Shown here one piece after another: positions 6,981-14,633 of a DNA stretch of 21,450 nt. Source of the stretch: Oscillospiraceae bacterium (lineage in GTDB: Bacteria; Bacillota; Clostridia; Oscillospirales; Oscillospiraceae); contig JAFZQQ010000224.1 of the NCBI GenBank assembly GCA_017620315.1, forward strand, positions 1-21,450, read 5' to 3'. Made by a program: the position numbers and the translations under genes. Each line of letters opens with the position of its first letter. The stretch's first letter is position 1. Below the pieces are notes generated by a model, which ran no database searches, had not been told where the DNA came from, and saw nothing but the letters and a program-made list of their open reading frames with translations.

Positions 6981-9491
6981 ATGAATACGGAGAGAACTGT
7001 CATCAATAATAAGGATGGTGCCTCATCAAGGCTCGTCGAGCTTTTGCTTCAGCCCTATGACGAGCTTGCCGAGGTCAATCTCAACACGGACGAAATGCTT
7101 AACCTCAAACACACTGAGGGTAAGTATTTCGTCCCGCGCTTTGACGGGGGCTTCAAGGAACAGTTCCTTCGTGCCGTTGAGTATATGGTGCATCCCGACG
7201 ACCGTGAGGAGTACCTGCGCGAATACGATCCGGAAACTATCCGGCGAAAGCTGCGGGACAGCGCGAACGGGGGCGAAACGAGATTCCGTTTCCGCTATAA
7301 GCTTGCAAACGGAAATTGGCGCTGGGTCGAGCAGATCTCCGTCGGCGGCCCGGGAAGCGGGCTGGAGGACGGCGTTTACTATTCCTTTCTTGTCGATGTT
7401 CAAAACGAGGAGGATCGGGACGGCTGCGGTGAGGACGGCGCTGAGACCGTCGGACGCAACGCGCTGACCGGCCTGATGCGCGAGGAGGAATTCTTCGCTG
7501 CGGCAAACAGGATCCTTGACGCAAACAGGGACAGCTGGTGCATGATATCCATAGATATCGAGCATTTCAAGCTTTTCAACGAGTGGTACGACAGAAGCCG
7601 CGGAGATCAGCTTCTTGCTCAGATCGGCGCCAAGCTCACGCGCGTTGAGAAAAACACCGGAGGCTGCGCCTGCTATTTCGGTCAGGACGATTTTGCGCTG
7701 CTTGCGCCGTATGACAGAGATCATGTTGAGCACCTTTTCGACGAGCTGCACGGGCTTATCAAAAACTGCGGGACCACAGTCGGATTTATGCCGGCCTTCG
7801 GAGTGGGCGTTGCTGACGGGTGCCGGGCGGAAGAGCTTTATGACCGTGCGGCTATGGCGTCACGTCGTGCCAAGGACGACTACAGGAACCGCATCCGGCT
7901 GTTTGAGCCGGAGATGTATGAGAAGACGGATCACGACTACAAGCTGCTTTCCGATTTCCAGAAGGGCCTCAGAGACCATGAGATATATTTCCAGCTTCAG
8001 CCGCAATGTCAGATAAACACCGAAAAGGTCGTTGGCGCGGAGTCGCTTGTTCGCTGGCAGAAGGCCGGTGGCGAGCAGGTCTCGCCGGGATTATTCGTTC
8101 CGGTCCTCGAGCAGTACGGATTCATTACCGACCTTGACAAGTATGTCTGGGAGGAGGTTTGCATCTGGCAGAGAAAGTGGATCGATAAGGGACGCATGCC
8201 GCTGCCCGTTTCGGTCAACGTCTCACAAATGGATATTTTCACGCTTGACGTGCCCGAATATTTTGCGGGGCTTATCCACAGGTACGATCTTCCGACGGAT
8301 GTTCTTAAAATTGAGATCACCGAATCTGCCTACGTCGACAACGACAAGGTGGCCGACACTGTGCGCCGGCTGCGCGAGAATGGTTTCCGCGTGCTGATGG
8401 ACGACTTTGGCAGCGGTTATTCGTCGCTCAATATGCTCAAAAGCCTGAATGTCGATATCATCAAGCTCGACGCGAAGTTCCTCCGAATGAGCGGAAGCGA
8501 CCGCAAGGGGGAGCACATCATGGAGTCCATCGTCAACATGGCGCGCACGATGGGCGTGCCAATCATCGTCGAGGGCGTCGAGACCCGCGAGGAGTCGGAG
8601 TTTCTTGAGAGCCTCGGGTGCAGTTATGTGCAGGGCTATCTGTTTTACCGCCCGATGCCCGTTGAGGACTATGAGGAGCTCATCGCCGACCCGGTCCGCG
8701 TGGACGTGAGCGGCTTCCGCTTCAAGGTCAGGGAACAGCTGCACACGCGTGAGCTTCTGGATCAGGGCGTTTTCAGCGACACGGTGCTCAACAACATTCT
8801 CGGTCCGGTCGCGTTTTACCGACGCAGCGGCGAGCGCGTCGATATCACACGCTTTAACCAGCAGTTCTGCGACGAGGTGAAGCAGCATCTTCCGCGGCGC
8901 GTCGAAGGCATACAGAGATTTCTGGCTCCGGGCGAAACGCGGAGACTGAACGCTATGCTTGACCATGCGAAAAAGGACCCTCTCAGCGGCTCCTCGGGAG
9001 AGCTTGAGATAATCCGGCCGAGCGGAGAAAGCGCGCGGTTTCGCTTACAATTCTTTTTCCTTGACGAGGACGGAGACGGCGAGAGGTTCTATGGCTCGCT
9101 GCGCGACGTAACAGGCTATGTTGAACTGACCGACAGCTTGCGGCTGCTTGCTCACGTAATACCGGACACAATCGTTTTTGCCGTTGAGGTCACCGAGGCG
9201 AGGCGCTTCCGTCTTGCGCTGCACGGGCTGCAGGAGACCCTTTGCCTTACGCGGGAGCGTCTGCAAAAGGAGCTTGACGACGGCAGCTTCTTTAACCGCG
9301 CCGAGGGCGAGGCAAAGGAGAGGCTGAAGGCTGTTTTTTTCGGAGAAGGCGTCGGCAACGGCGAATTCTCCGCTCCGATCCCACTGAGGAACGCAAGAGG
9401 AAAGACGGTCATGCTTCTCGCGCGCTCGACGTCTGTGGACGATTCCGCGAGCGGAGTGAAACGTGTCATCACACTGCGAGCTTCGGAATGA
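6981..9491 (+). CDS. PAS-GGDEF(degenerate)-EAL c-di-GMP phosphodiesterase
   Basis: Cytoplasmic protein of 836 residues with no membrane segment. A PAS_3-like domain occupies about residues 25-145 (HPDDR, then NGNWRWVEQ). A GGDEF-fold domain follows (about 160-315) whose signature reads GQDDF (234-238) and which lacks an obvious RxxD inhibitory site, so cyclase activity is unlikely. The EAL domain (about 325-570) has every catalytic signature: E354-SLVR, SVNVSQ, ITES, DDFGSGYSS (from D474), IKLD, VEGVET and VQGYLF. Hydrolysis of c-di-GMP is therefore expected. The last 260 residues hold at least one further PAS-like region (ILGPVAFYRRSG, then FYGSLRDVTGY). GAGGA lies shortly upstream of ATG 6981. 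The gap to the last minor pilin is only 47 bases, which suggests the same operon. The likely role is to lower c-di-GMP in response to a PAS-sensed cue and so affect the c-di-GMP-binding PilB (inference). Confidence 0.9.
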   Translation: MNTERTVINNKDGASSRLVELLLQPYDELAEVNLNTDEMLNLKHTEGKYFVPRFDGGFKEQFLRAVEYMVHPDDREEYLREYDPETIRRKLRDSANGGETRFRFRYKLANGNWRWVEQISVGGPGSGLEDGVYYSFLVDVQNEEDRDGCGEDGAETVGRNALTGLMREEEFFAAANRILDANRDSWCMISIDIEHFKLFNEWYDRSRGDQLLAQIGAKLTRVEKNTGGCACYFGQDDFALLAPYDRDHVEHLFDELHGLIKNCGTTVGFMPAFGVGVADGCRAEELYDRAAMASRRAKDDYRNRIRLFEPEMYEKTDHDYKLLSDFQKGLRDHEIYFQLQPQCQINTEKVVGAESLVRWQKAGGEQVSPGLFVPVLEQYGFITDLDKYVWEEVCIWQRKWIDKGRMPLPVSVNVSQMDIFTLDVPEYFAGLIHRYDLPTDVLKIEITESAYVDNDKVADTVRRLRENGFRVLMDDFGSGYSSLNMLKSLNVDIIKLDAKFLRMSGSDRKGEHIMESIVNMARTMGVPIIVEGVETREESEFLESLGCSYVQGYLFYRPMPVEDYEELIADPVRVDVSGFRFKVREQLHTRELLDQGVFSDTVLNNILGPVAFYRRSGERVDITRFNQQFCDEVKQHLPRRVEGIQRFLAPGETRRLNAMLDHAKKDPLSGSSGELEIIRPSGESARFRLQFFFLDEDGDGERFYGSLRDVTGYVELTDSLRLLAHVIPDTIVFAVEVTEARRFRLALHGLQETLCLTRERLQKELDDGSFFNRAEGEAKERLKAVFFGEGVGNGEFSAPIPLRNARGKTVMLLARSTSVDDSASGVKRVITLRASE

Positions 9492-9493
9492 TA

Positions 9494-9529
9494 ATCATCG
9501 ACAGAAAGCGACGCTTTCTTGCCGTTGAT
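9494..9529 (+). terminator. Stem-loop after the EAL gene (possible weak terminator)
   Basis: AGAAAGC (9503-9509) pairs perfectly with GCTTTCT (9513-9519) around a 3-base loop, and ATCA/TGAT flanks can extend the stem imperfectly. There is no clear T-run downstream, so it may be a Rho-type end, a processing site or merely a spacer before the next promoter. Confidence 0.4.
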
Positions 9530-9568
9530 TTAGTAATTTAGCACAATAAAGTTTTGCGTCTTCCAAGC

Positions 9569-9597
9569 TTGACACTATTTTTTTATAATGTTATAAT
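9569..9597 (+). promoter_or_regulatory. Strong extended -10 sigma-A promoter for the chemoreceptor gene
   Basis: TTGACA (9569-9574), a 17-base spacer and TATAAT (9592-9597) match the consensus exactly. TGT just before the -10 adds an extended -10 element. Transcription would start near 9604, about 50 bases before the chosen start codon. The surrounding DNA is AT-rich. Confidence 0.85.
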
Positions 9598-9653
9598 TTT
9601 GGTGTTATATACCTAAAGTGTGCGGAAAATAAAAAAGAATGGGGGAGGCTGCT

Positions 9654-11561
9654 ATGTCAAGGTTGAGCAGAAAGCTGCTTTTTGTCGTCGGAGCCGCGCT
9701 GATCGCTGTGGTGCTGCTGGTCTCTGCGATAAGCATCAACATGTCGTCCGCTTTCAGTAAAAAGCTTCTTGTGAGAGAAGCGGAGGCGCTGACCAACGTC
9801 TGTGAGACGATGGTCGCGGATGAGGCGGCGAATTGCTGGGAGGATTATGAACTGATAGCGGCCTCCGGCGCGCTTGAGGAAAAGGACGATGCCTTTTTCG
9901 AGGATATGTTCGACGCCATTTACGACGACGAGCTTGACTTCATGGGTGTTTTTACCCTGTCCGGCGAGCGGATATGGGCAAGCGAGACCTATAATCTCAC
10001 GTTCAACGTCGGAGCCTACAGCGGCAGGACTGAGCAGGGCCTTCTGGACGACCCGTCTGTCGGCCTTTGCTGCCTTTATCTCGCTACCGACAACGAATCT
10101 GGCACCATAACGGTGATCGGCCGCTCGCTCGCGGACAACGAGCTTGTCGCGGAGGTCAAGGAGTCGACCGGCGCGGAATGCGCGATCTTCTACAACGCCA
10201 AGACGATCGCGACCACGCTGCGCAACAGCAGCGGCACCCTGCAGCTCGGCGGCGATATGAACGCCAACGCAAAGGATTCAATTTATAATAAGCAGACTGC
10301 ATACAGCGGGCGCACCAAGGCTGCGGGCGTGAGCATGTTCTATCAGTATCTGCCTGGCTTCGATATTGACGGCAAGCTTGTCTGCGCCTTCTTCTCGGGA
10401 CTGCATGCCGAGGAATCCGACAAGGAATTCCGCAATATCATCGTTATTGTCGCTGTTGTTGCCGTTGCTTTCGTGATCCTCGCGTTCTTTGCCGGCGCGA
10501 TCGTACTGCGCAAGGTCATCGATCTGCCGATACGCGAAGCGAACAAACTCTCGGCAGATATGCGGGCCGGAGCGCTGTCCAATCCCGACGCGGACTTTAA
10601 GTTCAGCCGTGACGAGATAGGTGATTTTGTTCAGGATCTGCGCCAGACCAAGAAGGAAATCAGCTCATATATCCGCGACATTTCCCGTATATTGACGGCC
10701 ATGGGCGAGGGCGACTTTACCAAGAAGCCCGAAGTGGACTATATCGGAGACTTCTCTGCCATTCATCGGGCTTTCGGGGAGATCGAGATCCGTCTTGCCA
10801 AGATCGTCGGCAGCATGGACGCCAGCGCGGACGGCGTGCGCAGCGGCGCGGGGCAGATAGCCAGCGGCTCGCAGCTGCTTGCCGAGGGCACCACGCGTCA
10901 GGCGACGGCAATTGAGGAGCTCAACGCCACGCTCGCGAACATCAACACGCAGATATCCTCCACTGCCGAGAATGCCGACCGTGCCAGCGAGATATCCACT
11001 GCCTGTCTCAAAAAGGTCGAGGAGCAGAACGCTCAGATGCAGACTATGCTTGGAGCGATGGACGAGATACGCGACAAGTCCGCGAAGATCAGCGCCATCA
11101 TCAAGACCATCGAGGATATCTCGTTCCAGACCAACATCCTCGCGCTCAACGCCTCGGTCGAGGCGGCGCGCGCGGGCGCCGCGGGCAAGGGCTTCGCGGT
11201 CGTCGCCGATGAGGTCCGCAACCTTGCCGCCAAGTCCGGCGCCGCCGCGAACGACACCAACCGTCTGATCTCCGACACGGTCAAGGCAGTCACCGAGGGC
11301 GTCGAGCTCGCGCAGCGCACCGCAGAGATCATGGGTGACGTCATAGCCCAGACGCAGCAGACCAACAGCATCATAAATGAGATCAATACAGCTGCCGCCG
11401 CGCAGGCCGAGGCTGTGACGCAGGTCAGTCTCGGTATCTCCGACATCTCCGGCGTTATCTCTCAGAACTCCGCCACCGCGGAAGAGACCGCGGCCTCCTG
11501 TCAGGAGCTGGCCTCCCAGTCCAACCTCCTCAAGGAGCAGGTCGATATGTTCAAGGTCTGA
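9654..11561 (+). CDS. Methyl-accepting chemotaxis protein (transmembrane chemoreceptor)
   Basis: Protein of 635 residues from ATG 9654. GGAGG at 9644-9648 is 5 bases upstream; an ATG at 9639 overlaps this site and is less likely. It has the usual transmembrane layout: TM1 about residues 7-28, an extracytoplasmic sensor of about 230 residues (Cache-like size and place), TM2 about 261-285, a HAMP region about 285-345, then a long helical signalling domain. The conserved hairpin tip is present ([19 protein letters not shown] from residue 490), which binds CheA/CheW. The ligand is not evident. No CheA, CheW, CheR or CheB gene lies in the window. The gene has its own promoter and terminator, so it is separately controlled although it lies between two pilus gene groups. 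It could steer twitching or another motility system. Confidence 0.93.
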   Translation: MSRLSRKLLFVVGAALIAVVLLVSAISINMSSAFSKKLLVREAEALTNVCETMVADEAANCWEDYELIAASGALEEKDDAFFEDMFDAIYDDELDFMGVFTLSGERIWASETYNLTFNVGAYSGRTEQGLLDDPSVGLCCLYLATDNESGTITVIGRSLADNELVAEVKESTGAECAIFYNAKTIATTLRNSSGTLQLGGDMNANAKDSIYNKQTAYSGRTKAAGVSMFYQYLPGFDIDGKLVCAFFSGLHAEESDKEFRNIIVIVAVVAVAFVILAFFAGAIVLRKVIDLPIREANKLSADMRAGALSNPDADFKFSRDEIGDFVQDLRQTKKEISSYIRDISRILTAMGEGDFTKKPEVDYIGDFSAIHRAFGEIEIRLAKIVGSMDASADGVRSGAGQIASGSQLLAEGTTRQATAIEELNATLANINTQISSTAENADRASEISTACLKKVEEQNAQMQTMLGAMDEIRDKSAKISAIIKTIEDISFQTNILALNASVEAARAGAAGKGFAVVADEVRNLAAKSGAAANDTNRLISDTVKAVTEGVELAQRTAEIMGDVIAQTQQTNSIINEINTAAAAQAEAVTQVSLGISDISGVISQNSATAEETAASCQELASQSNLLKEQVDMFKV

Positions 11562-11586
11562 GAAGCGTCCAAACGAAGCCTTATAT

Positions 11587-11615
11587 CAAAACCCGCCGTT
11601 TAAGGCGGGTTTTTG
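11587..11615 (+). terminator. Intrinsic terminator after the chemoreceptor gene
   Basis: CAAAACCCGCC pairs with GGCGGGTTTT around a short loop (11598-11603), and the stem runs into five T's (11610-11614). The A-run on the 5' side would also let it act in the reverse direction, though no reverse-strand gene is near. Confidence 0.9.
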
Positions 11616-11721
11616 ATTTGGCAGATGAATGCTTGTAAAGGTCTTTGATTTCACACATGCATACATTGAATGGCAGTATTACAGCCAATTCTGGTATTTT
11701 TGACATTTTTCTTGCCACACC

Positions 11722-11750
11722 TTGACTTAATCTGATATATGTGCTATTCT
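11722..11750 (+). promoter_or_regulatory. Probable sigma-A promoter of the core pilus operon
   Basis: TTGACT (11722-11727), 17 bases, then TATTCT (11745-11750) with TGC immediately before the -10 (extended -10). It lies about 60 bases before the pilB start, in an AT-rich stretch. The remaining DNA between 11616 and 11721 shows no gene, riboswitch or repeat that I can support. Confidence 0.65.
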
Positions 11751-11779
11751 TTCATCATATAAATATAATAGCATTGAAA

Positions 11780-11793
11780 TGCCCATATGGGCA
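11780..11793. promoter_or_regulatory. 14-base perfect palindrome in the pilB leader
   Basis: TGCCCATATGGGCA reads the same on both strands. It lies about 25 bases downstream of the predicted transcription start and 17 bases before the chosen pilB start codon, next to the ribosome site. It could be an operator or a leader hairpin that affects translation. An ATG inside it (11787) is in frame with pilB. Confidence 0.45.
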
Positions 11794-11810
11794 GGGAAGG
11801 GCAGAAAATC

Positions 11811-13517
11811 ATGGCGACAATGCGACTGGGCGACTTGCTTATCAGCGCCGGTATTATTACTGAGGAGGAGCTTTCCAGGGGTCTTGAGCTGCAAAAGGGA
11901 AGCAAGGAGCGCCTTGGAACTGTGCTTATCAAAAACGGAATAGTTACCGAGAATGAGCTCATAGAGGCTCTTCAGATGCAGCTCGGTATTGAGTTTATAG
12001 ACCTTACGAAGATATCCATACCCACCGAGCTTGCACAGGTGCTTCCGAAGAACATAGCCAAGCAATACAACGTAGTGCCTGTTCGCATCGTTAAGGATGA
12101 GCTTTATCTCGCTATGAGCGACCCGCTGAACTTCTACGCCGTGGAAGAGGCGCGCCGTGCCTCAAAACGTAAGATAGTCCAGATGGTGGCGACGACAGCG
12201 GGTATTGAGCACGCTATCCAGATACTCTACAGCAGCGAGGGCGCGGCAAAGGCTATCGCCGAGATGAAGCGCGAGGCCGCGGTAAGCGGCGACGCTGCGG
12301 TGCAGGATAACGCGTTTGTCGCCAATCAGCTCGGCGAGGACGCGATGAGCAGCGCTCCGACGATCCGCCTTGTCAACTCTATCCTCGAGCGCGCGATCAC
12401 CGAACGCGCGAGCGATATCCACCTTGAACCACGCGAGACGCTTATGCAGGTCCGTATGCGTATCGACGGTCTTATGCGCGACATCCTTACCGTGCCGAAG
12501 GACATTCAGCCCTCGGTCATTTCCCGTATCAAGATCATGAGCGGACTGAATATTGCCGAGCACCGTATCCCGCAGGACGGCCGTTTTAACGTCCGCATAA
12601 AGGATAAGGACATCGACCTGCGTGTGTCGACGCTGCCGACGGTCTACGGCGAAAAGGTCGTCGCCCGTCTGCTCGACAAGTCGGGCGGAAATGTCAGCAA
12701 GGAGGCCATCGGGCTTGAGGGCTCGGATCTCCAGAAGTTTGAGGAAATGCTCAAAAACAGAAACGGCGTTATTCTTCTGGTCGGCCCCACTGGAAGCGGT
12801 AAGACCACGACGATGTACGCCATGATTAACGAGCTCAACACGCCTGACGTCAATATGGTCACGCTGGAGGATCCTGTCGAGTACAATATCGACGGCGTCA
12901 ATCAGGTTCAGATAAATGAAAAGACCGGAATGACCTTTGCAAGCGGTCTGCGCGCCATCCTTCGTCAGGACCCCGATATTATCGCGGTCGGTGAGATCCG
13001 CGATGGCGAGACGGCAGAGATCGCAATGCGTTCCGCCATCACGGGCCATGTCGTGCTCTCGACCATCCATACCAACGACGCTGTCGGCTCCATCGAGCGT
13101 CTGCGCGATATCGGCGTCGAACCGTACATAATCGCCGGCGCGCTGAAGGGCGTCATTTCGCAGCGACTCGTGCGCCGTATATGCCCCAACTGCCGCACTG
13201 AGTATACGCCGACGCAGGAGGAACTGGACGATCTTGAAATTGAGATGGAGCCGGGCATGAAGTTCTATCACGGCACCGGCTGTCCCGAGTGCTATAACAT
13301 GGGCTATCGCGGCCGTATAGCGGTATTCGAGATGCTGCCCATCACCCATAAGGTCCGTACGCTCATTTATGAGCAGCGCGGACGTGACGCTGTTGAGGCG
13401 GAGCTCAAGCGCCCCGAGAGCGGCTTTGTTTCCCTTCGTGACAACGCACTTCGGCTTATGTTCGCGGGTATAACCACCGGCGAGGAAGTCGTGAGAATAG
13501 TCCACGAAGGCGATTAA
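11811..13517 (+). CDS. pilB: Type IV pilus extension ATPase PilB with MshEN c-di-GMP-binding domain
   Basis: Hexameric motor that powers pilus polymerisation at the inner face of the membrane, 568 residues. ATG 11811 follows GGGAAGGGCAG; the in-frame ATG 11787 lies in a palindrome with no ribosome site. The N-terminus holds two 24-residue MshEN motifs, residues 5-28 and 34-57. Both begin RLG and end in Gln, with the Gly/Leu pattern intact, and the spacer is the canonical five residues (KGSKE). In MshE-type ATPases this tandem binds c-di-GMP. Motor motifs follow: Walker A GPTGSGKTTT from G325, the TLEDPVEY Asp box, Walker B-like VGEIRD (G394), the His box STIHTNDA and a zinc site C458-C461/C491-C494 of the GspE/PilB type. 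It is first in the core operon, 39 bases ahead of pilT, and its gene neighbourhood includes an EAL phosphodiesterase. Confidence 0.97.
   Translation: MATMRLGDLLISAGIITEEELSRGLELQKGSKERLGTVLIKNGIVTENELIEALQMQLGIEFIDLTKISIPTELAQVLPKNIAKQYNVVPVRIVKDELYLAMSDPLNFYAVEEARRASKRKIVQMVATTAGIEHAIQILYSSEGAAKAIAEMKREAAVSGDAAVQDNAFVANQLGEDAMSSAPTIRLVNSILERAITERASDIHLEPRETLMQVRMRIDGLMRDILTVPKDIQPSVISRIKIMSGLNIAEHRIPQDGRFNVRIKDKDIDLRVSTLPTVYGEKVVARLLDKSGGNVSKEAIGLEGSDLQKFEEMLKNRNGVILLVGPTGSGKTTTMYAMINELNTPDVNMVTLEDPVEYNIDGVNQVQINEKTGMTFASGLRAILRQDPDIIAVGEIRDGETAEIAMRSAITGHVVLSTIHTNDAVGSIERLRDIGVEPYIIAGALKGVISQRLVRRICPNCRTEYTPTQEELDDLEIEMEPGMKFYHGTGCPECYNMGYRGRIAVFEMLPITHKVRTLIYEQRGRDAVEAELKRPESGFVSLRDNALRLMFAGITTGEEVVRIVHEGD
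12858..12884 (+). repeat. 27-base exact repeat shared with pilT, copy 1
   Basis: This stretch, coding for the VTLEDPVEY region of pilB, is identical base for base to 14019-14045 in pilT, although the two genes are otherwise clearly divergent. It covers the ATPase Asp-box segment. Confidence 0.9.
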
Positions 13518-13556
13518 TAGCCAAATAAACAATTTAGATACGGAGGATCACGTTCT

Positions 13557-14603
13557 ATGATGACTGTTGAGGAGATGGTCGCCAAGGCGAAGGCCGACGG
13601 CGCTTCCGATGTTCACGTTATCTGCGGTCTGCCGCCAAAATACCGCAAGGACGGTCAGATTGAGAATATGTGCGACGAGGTGCTGACGCTTGACGATTGC
13701 GTCAGTATCGCAAAGTTCCTTGCCGGAAACGAATATGAGAAATTCGACCGGGAGGGCGAGCTTGACAGCGCCGATACCTTTGCCGGCAACCGTTGCCGTA
13801 TCCATCTCTTTAAGCAGCAAGGCGCGCCGAGCCTTGCATTGCGTCTGCTGCGCGAGGAGATCCCAAAGCTTGAAAATCTCGGCCTGCCCCCTGCAGTGCC
13901 CGAGCTCACCAATCTGCACAAGGGCATCGTTCTCGTCACCGGCGAAACCGGCTCCGGTAAATCCACTACACTTGCGGCGCTGCTCGATTCCATCAACCAC
14001 AAGAGCAAGAGCCACATCGTCACGCTGGAGGATCCTGTCGAGTACGTATATAAGCCGGACCTGTGCGCGATCAACCAGCGCGAGATAGGGAAGGACACCA
14101 AGAGCTTTTCCGAGGGCCTGCGCGCGAGTCTGCGTGAGGATCCGAACGTCATTCTCATCGGCGAGATGCGTGACCGTGATACCATCGAGACCGCAATCAC
14201 CGCCGCCGAGACCGGCCACCTTGTGTTCGGTACTCTGCATACGGGCAGCGCGGCGGACGCCGTCGACCGTATCGTGCAGGTCTTTCCCGCCGATATGCAG
14301 ACACAGATCCGTCTCCAGCTCTCCATGACGCTGCAGGCGGTGCTGACCCAGCAGCTCATTCCCAAGACCGCAGGCGGACGCGCGCTTGCCTGCGAGCTTA
14401 TGATCGTTACCGACGCTATCCGCAACCTCATCCGCTCCGGCAATACGCCGCAGATCGCAAATGCGGTCGCGACAAGCGTTTCCATCGGCGGACAGACGAT
14501 GGATCAGGCGCTTGTAAAGCTTGTGCGCTCCGGCGCTATCAGCCGCGACATGGCGATACACTATGCCCACGATCAAGACTACATCAAGAAAAATGCATTT
14601 TAA
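13557..14603 (+). CDS. pilT: Type IV pilus retraction ATPase PilT
   Basis: Motor that depolymerises the pilus and drives twitching, 348 residues, the usual PilT length. GGAGG (13542-13546) lies 10 bases before ATG 13557; the adjacent ATG 13560 is possible. Visible motifs are Walker A GETGSGKST from G129, the TLEDPVEY Asp box, Walker B-like IGEMRD (G202), the His box GTLHTGSA and the retraction signature AIRNLIR from A287. The last distinguishes PilT from PilB and GspE. There is no MshEN domain and no zinc Cys cluster, as expected. Its presence shows that this is a retractile type IV pilus and not a type II secretion or competence pseudopilus system. It lies between pilB and pilC in the same operon. 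Confidence 0.97.
   Translation: MMTVEEMVAKAKADGASDVHVICGLPPKYRKDGQIENMCDEVLTLDDCVSIAKFLAGNEYEKFDREGELDSADTFAGNRCRIHLFKQQGAPSLALRLLREEIPKLENLGLPPAVPELTNLHKGIVLVTGETGSGKSTTLAALLDSINHKSKSHIVTLEDPVEYVYKPDLCAINQREIGKDTKSFSEGLRASLREDPNVILIGEMRDRDTIETAITAAETGHLVFGTLHTGSAADAVDRIVQVFPADMQTQIRLQLSMTLQAVLTQQLIPKTAGGRALACELMIVTDAIRNLIRSGNTPQIANAVATSVSIGGQTMDQALVKLVRSGAISRDMAIHYAHDQDYIKKNAF
14019..14045 (+). repeat. 27-base exact repeat shared with pilB, copy 2
   Basis: Identical to 12858-12884 in pilB; it codes for the same VTLEDPVEY Asp-box segment of the motor ATPase. The two copies are about 1.16 kb apart in direct orientation. Confidence 0.9.
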
Positions 14604-14617
14604 CGCCGCGCTCGCAT

Positions 14618-14624
14618 AAGGAGG
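14618..14624 (+). promoter_or_regulatory. Ribosome binding site that fixes the pilC start
   Basis: AAGGAGG is a perfect anti-16S match. It is 9 bases from TTG 14634 but only 3 bases from TTG 14628, so the second TTG is the likely start. Confidence 0.8.
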
Positions 14625-14633
14625 CGATTGCCT

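Noticed and set aside
11616..11810. c-di-GMP riboswitch ahead of pilB, as found before some clostridial pilus operons
   Set aside because: I could not find the conserved core of a class I or class II c-di-GMP riboswitch, and the leader after the predicted start is only about 55 bases.
12162..13532. 456-codon open frame on the minus strand opposite pilB
   Set aside because: It lies wholly antisense to an unambiguous pilB, its translation has no recognisable domain, and long antisense frames are common opposite GC-rich genes with this codon bias.
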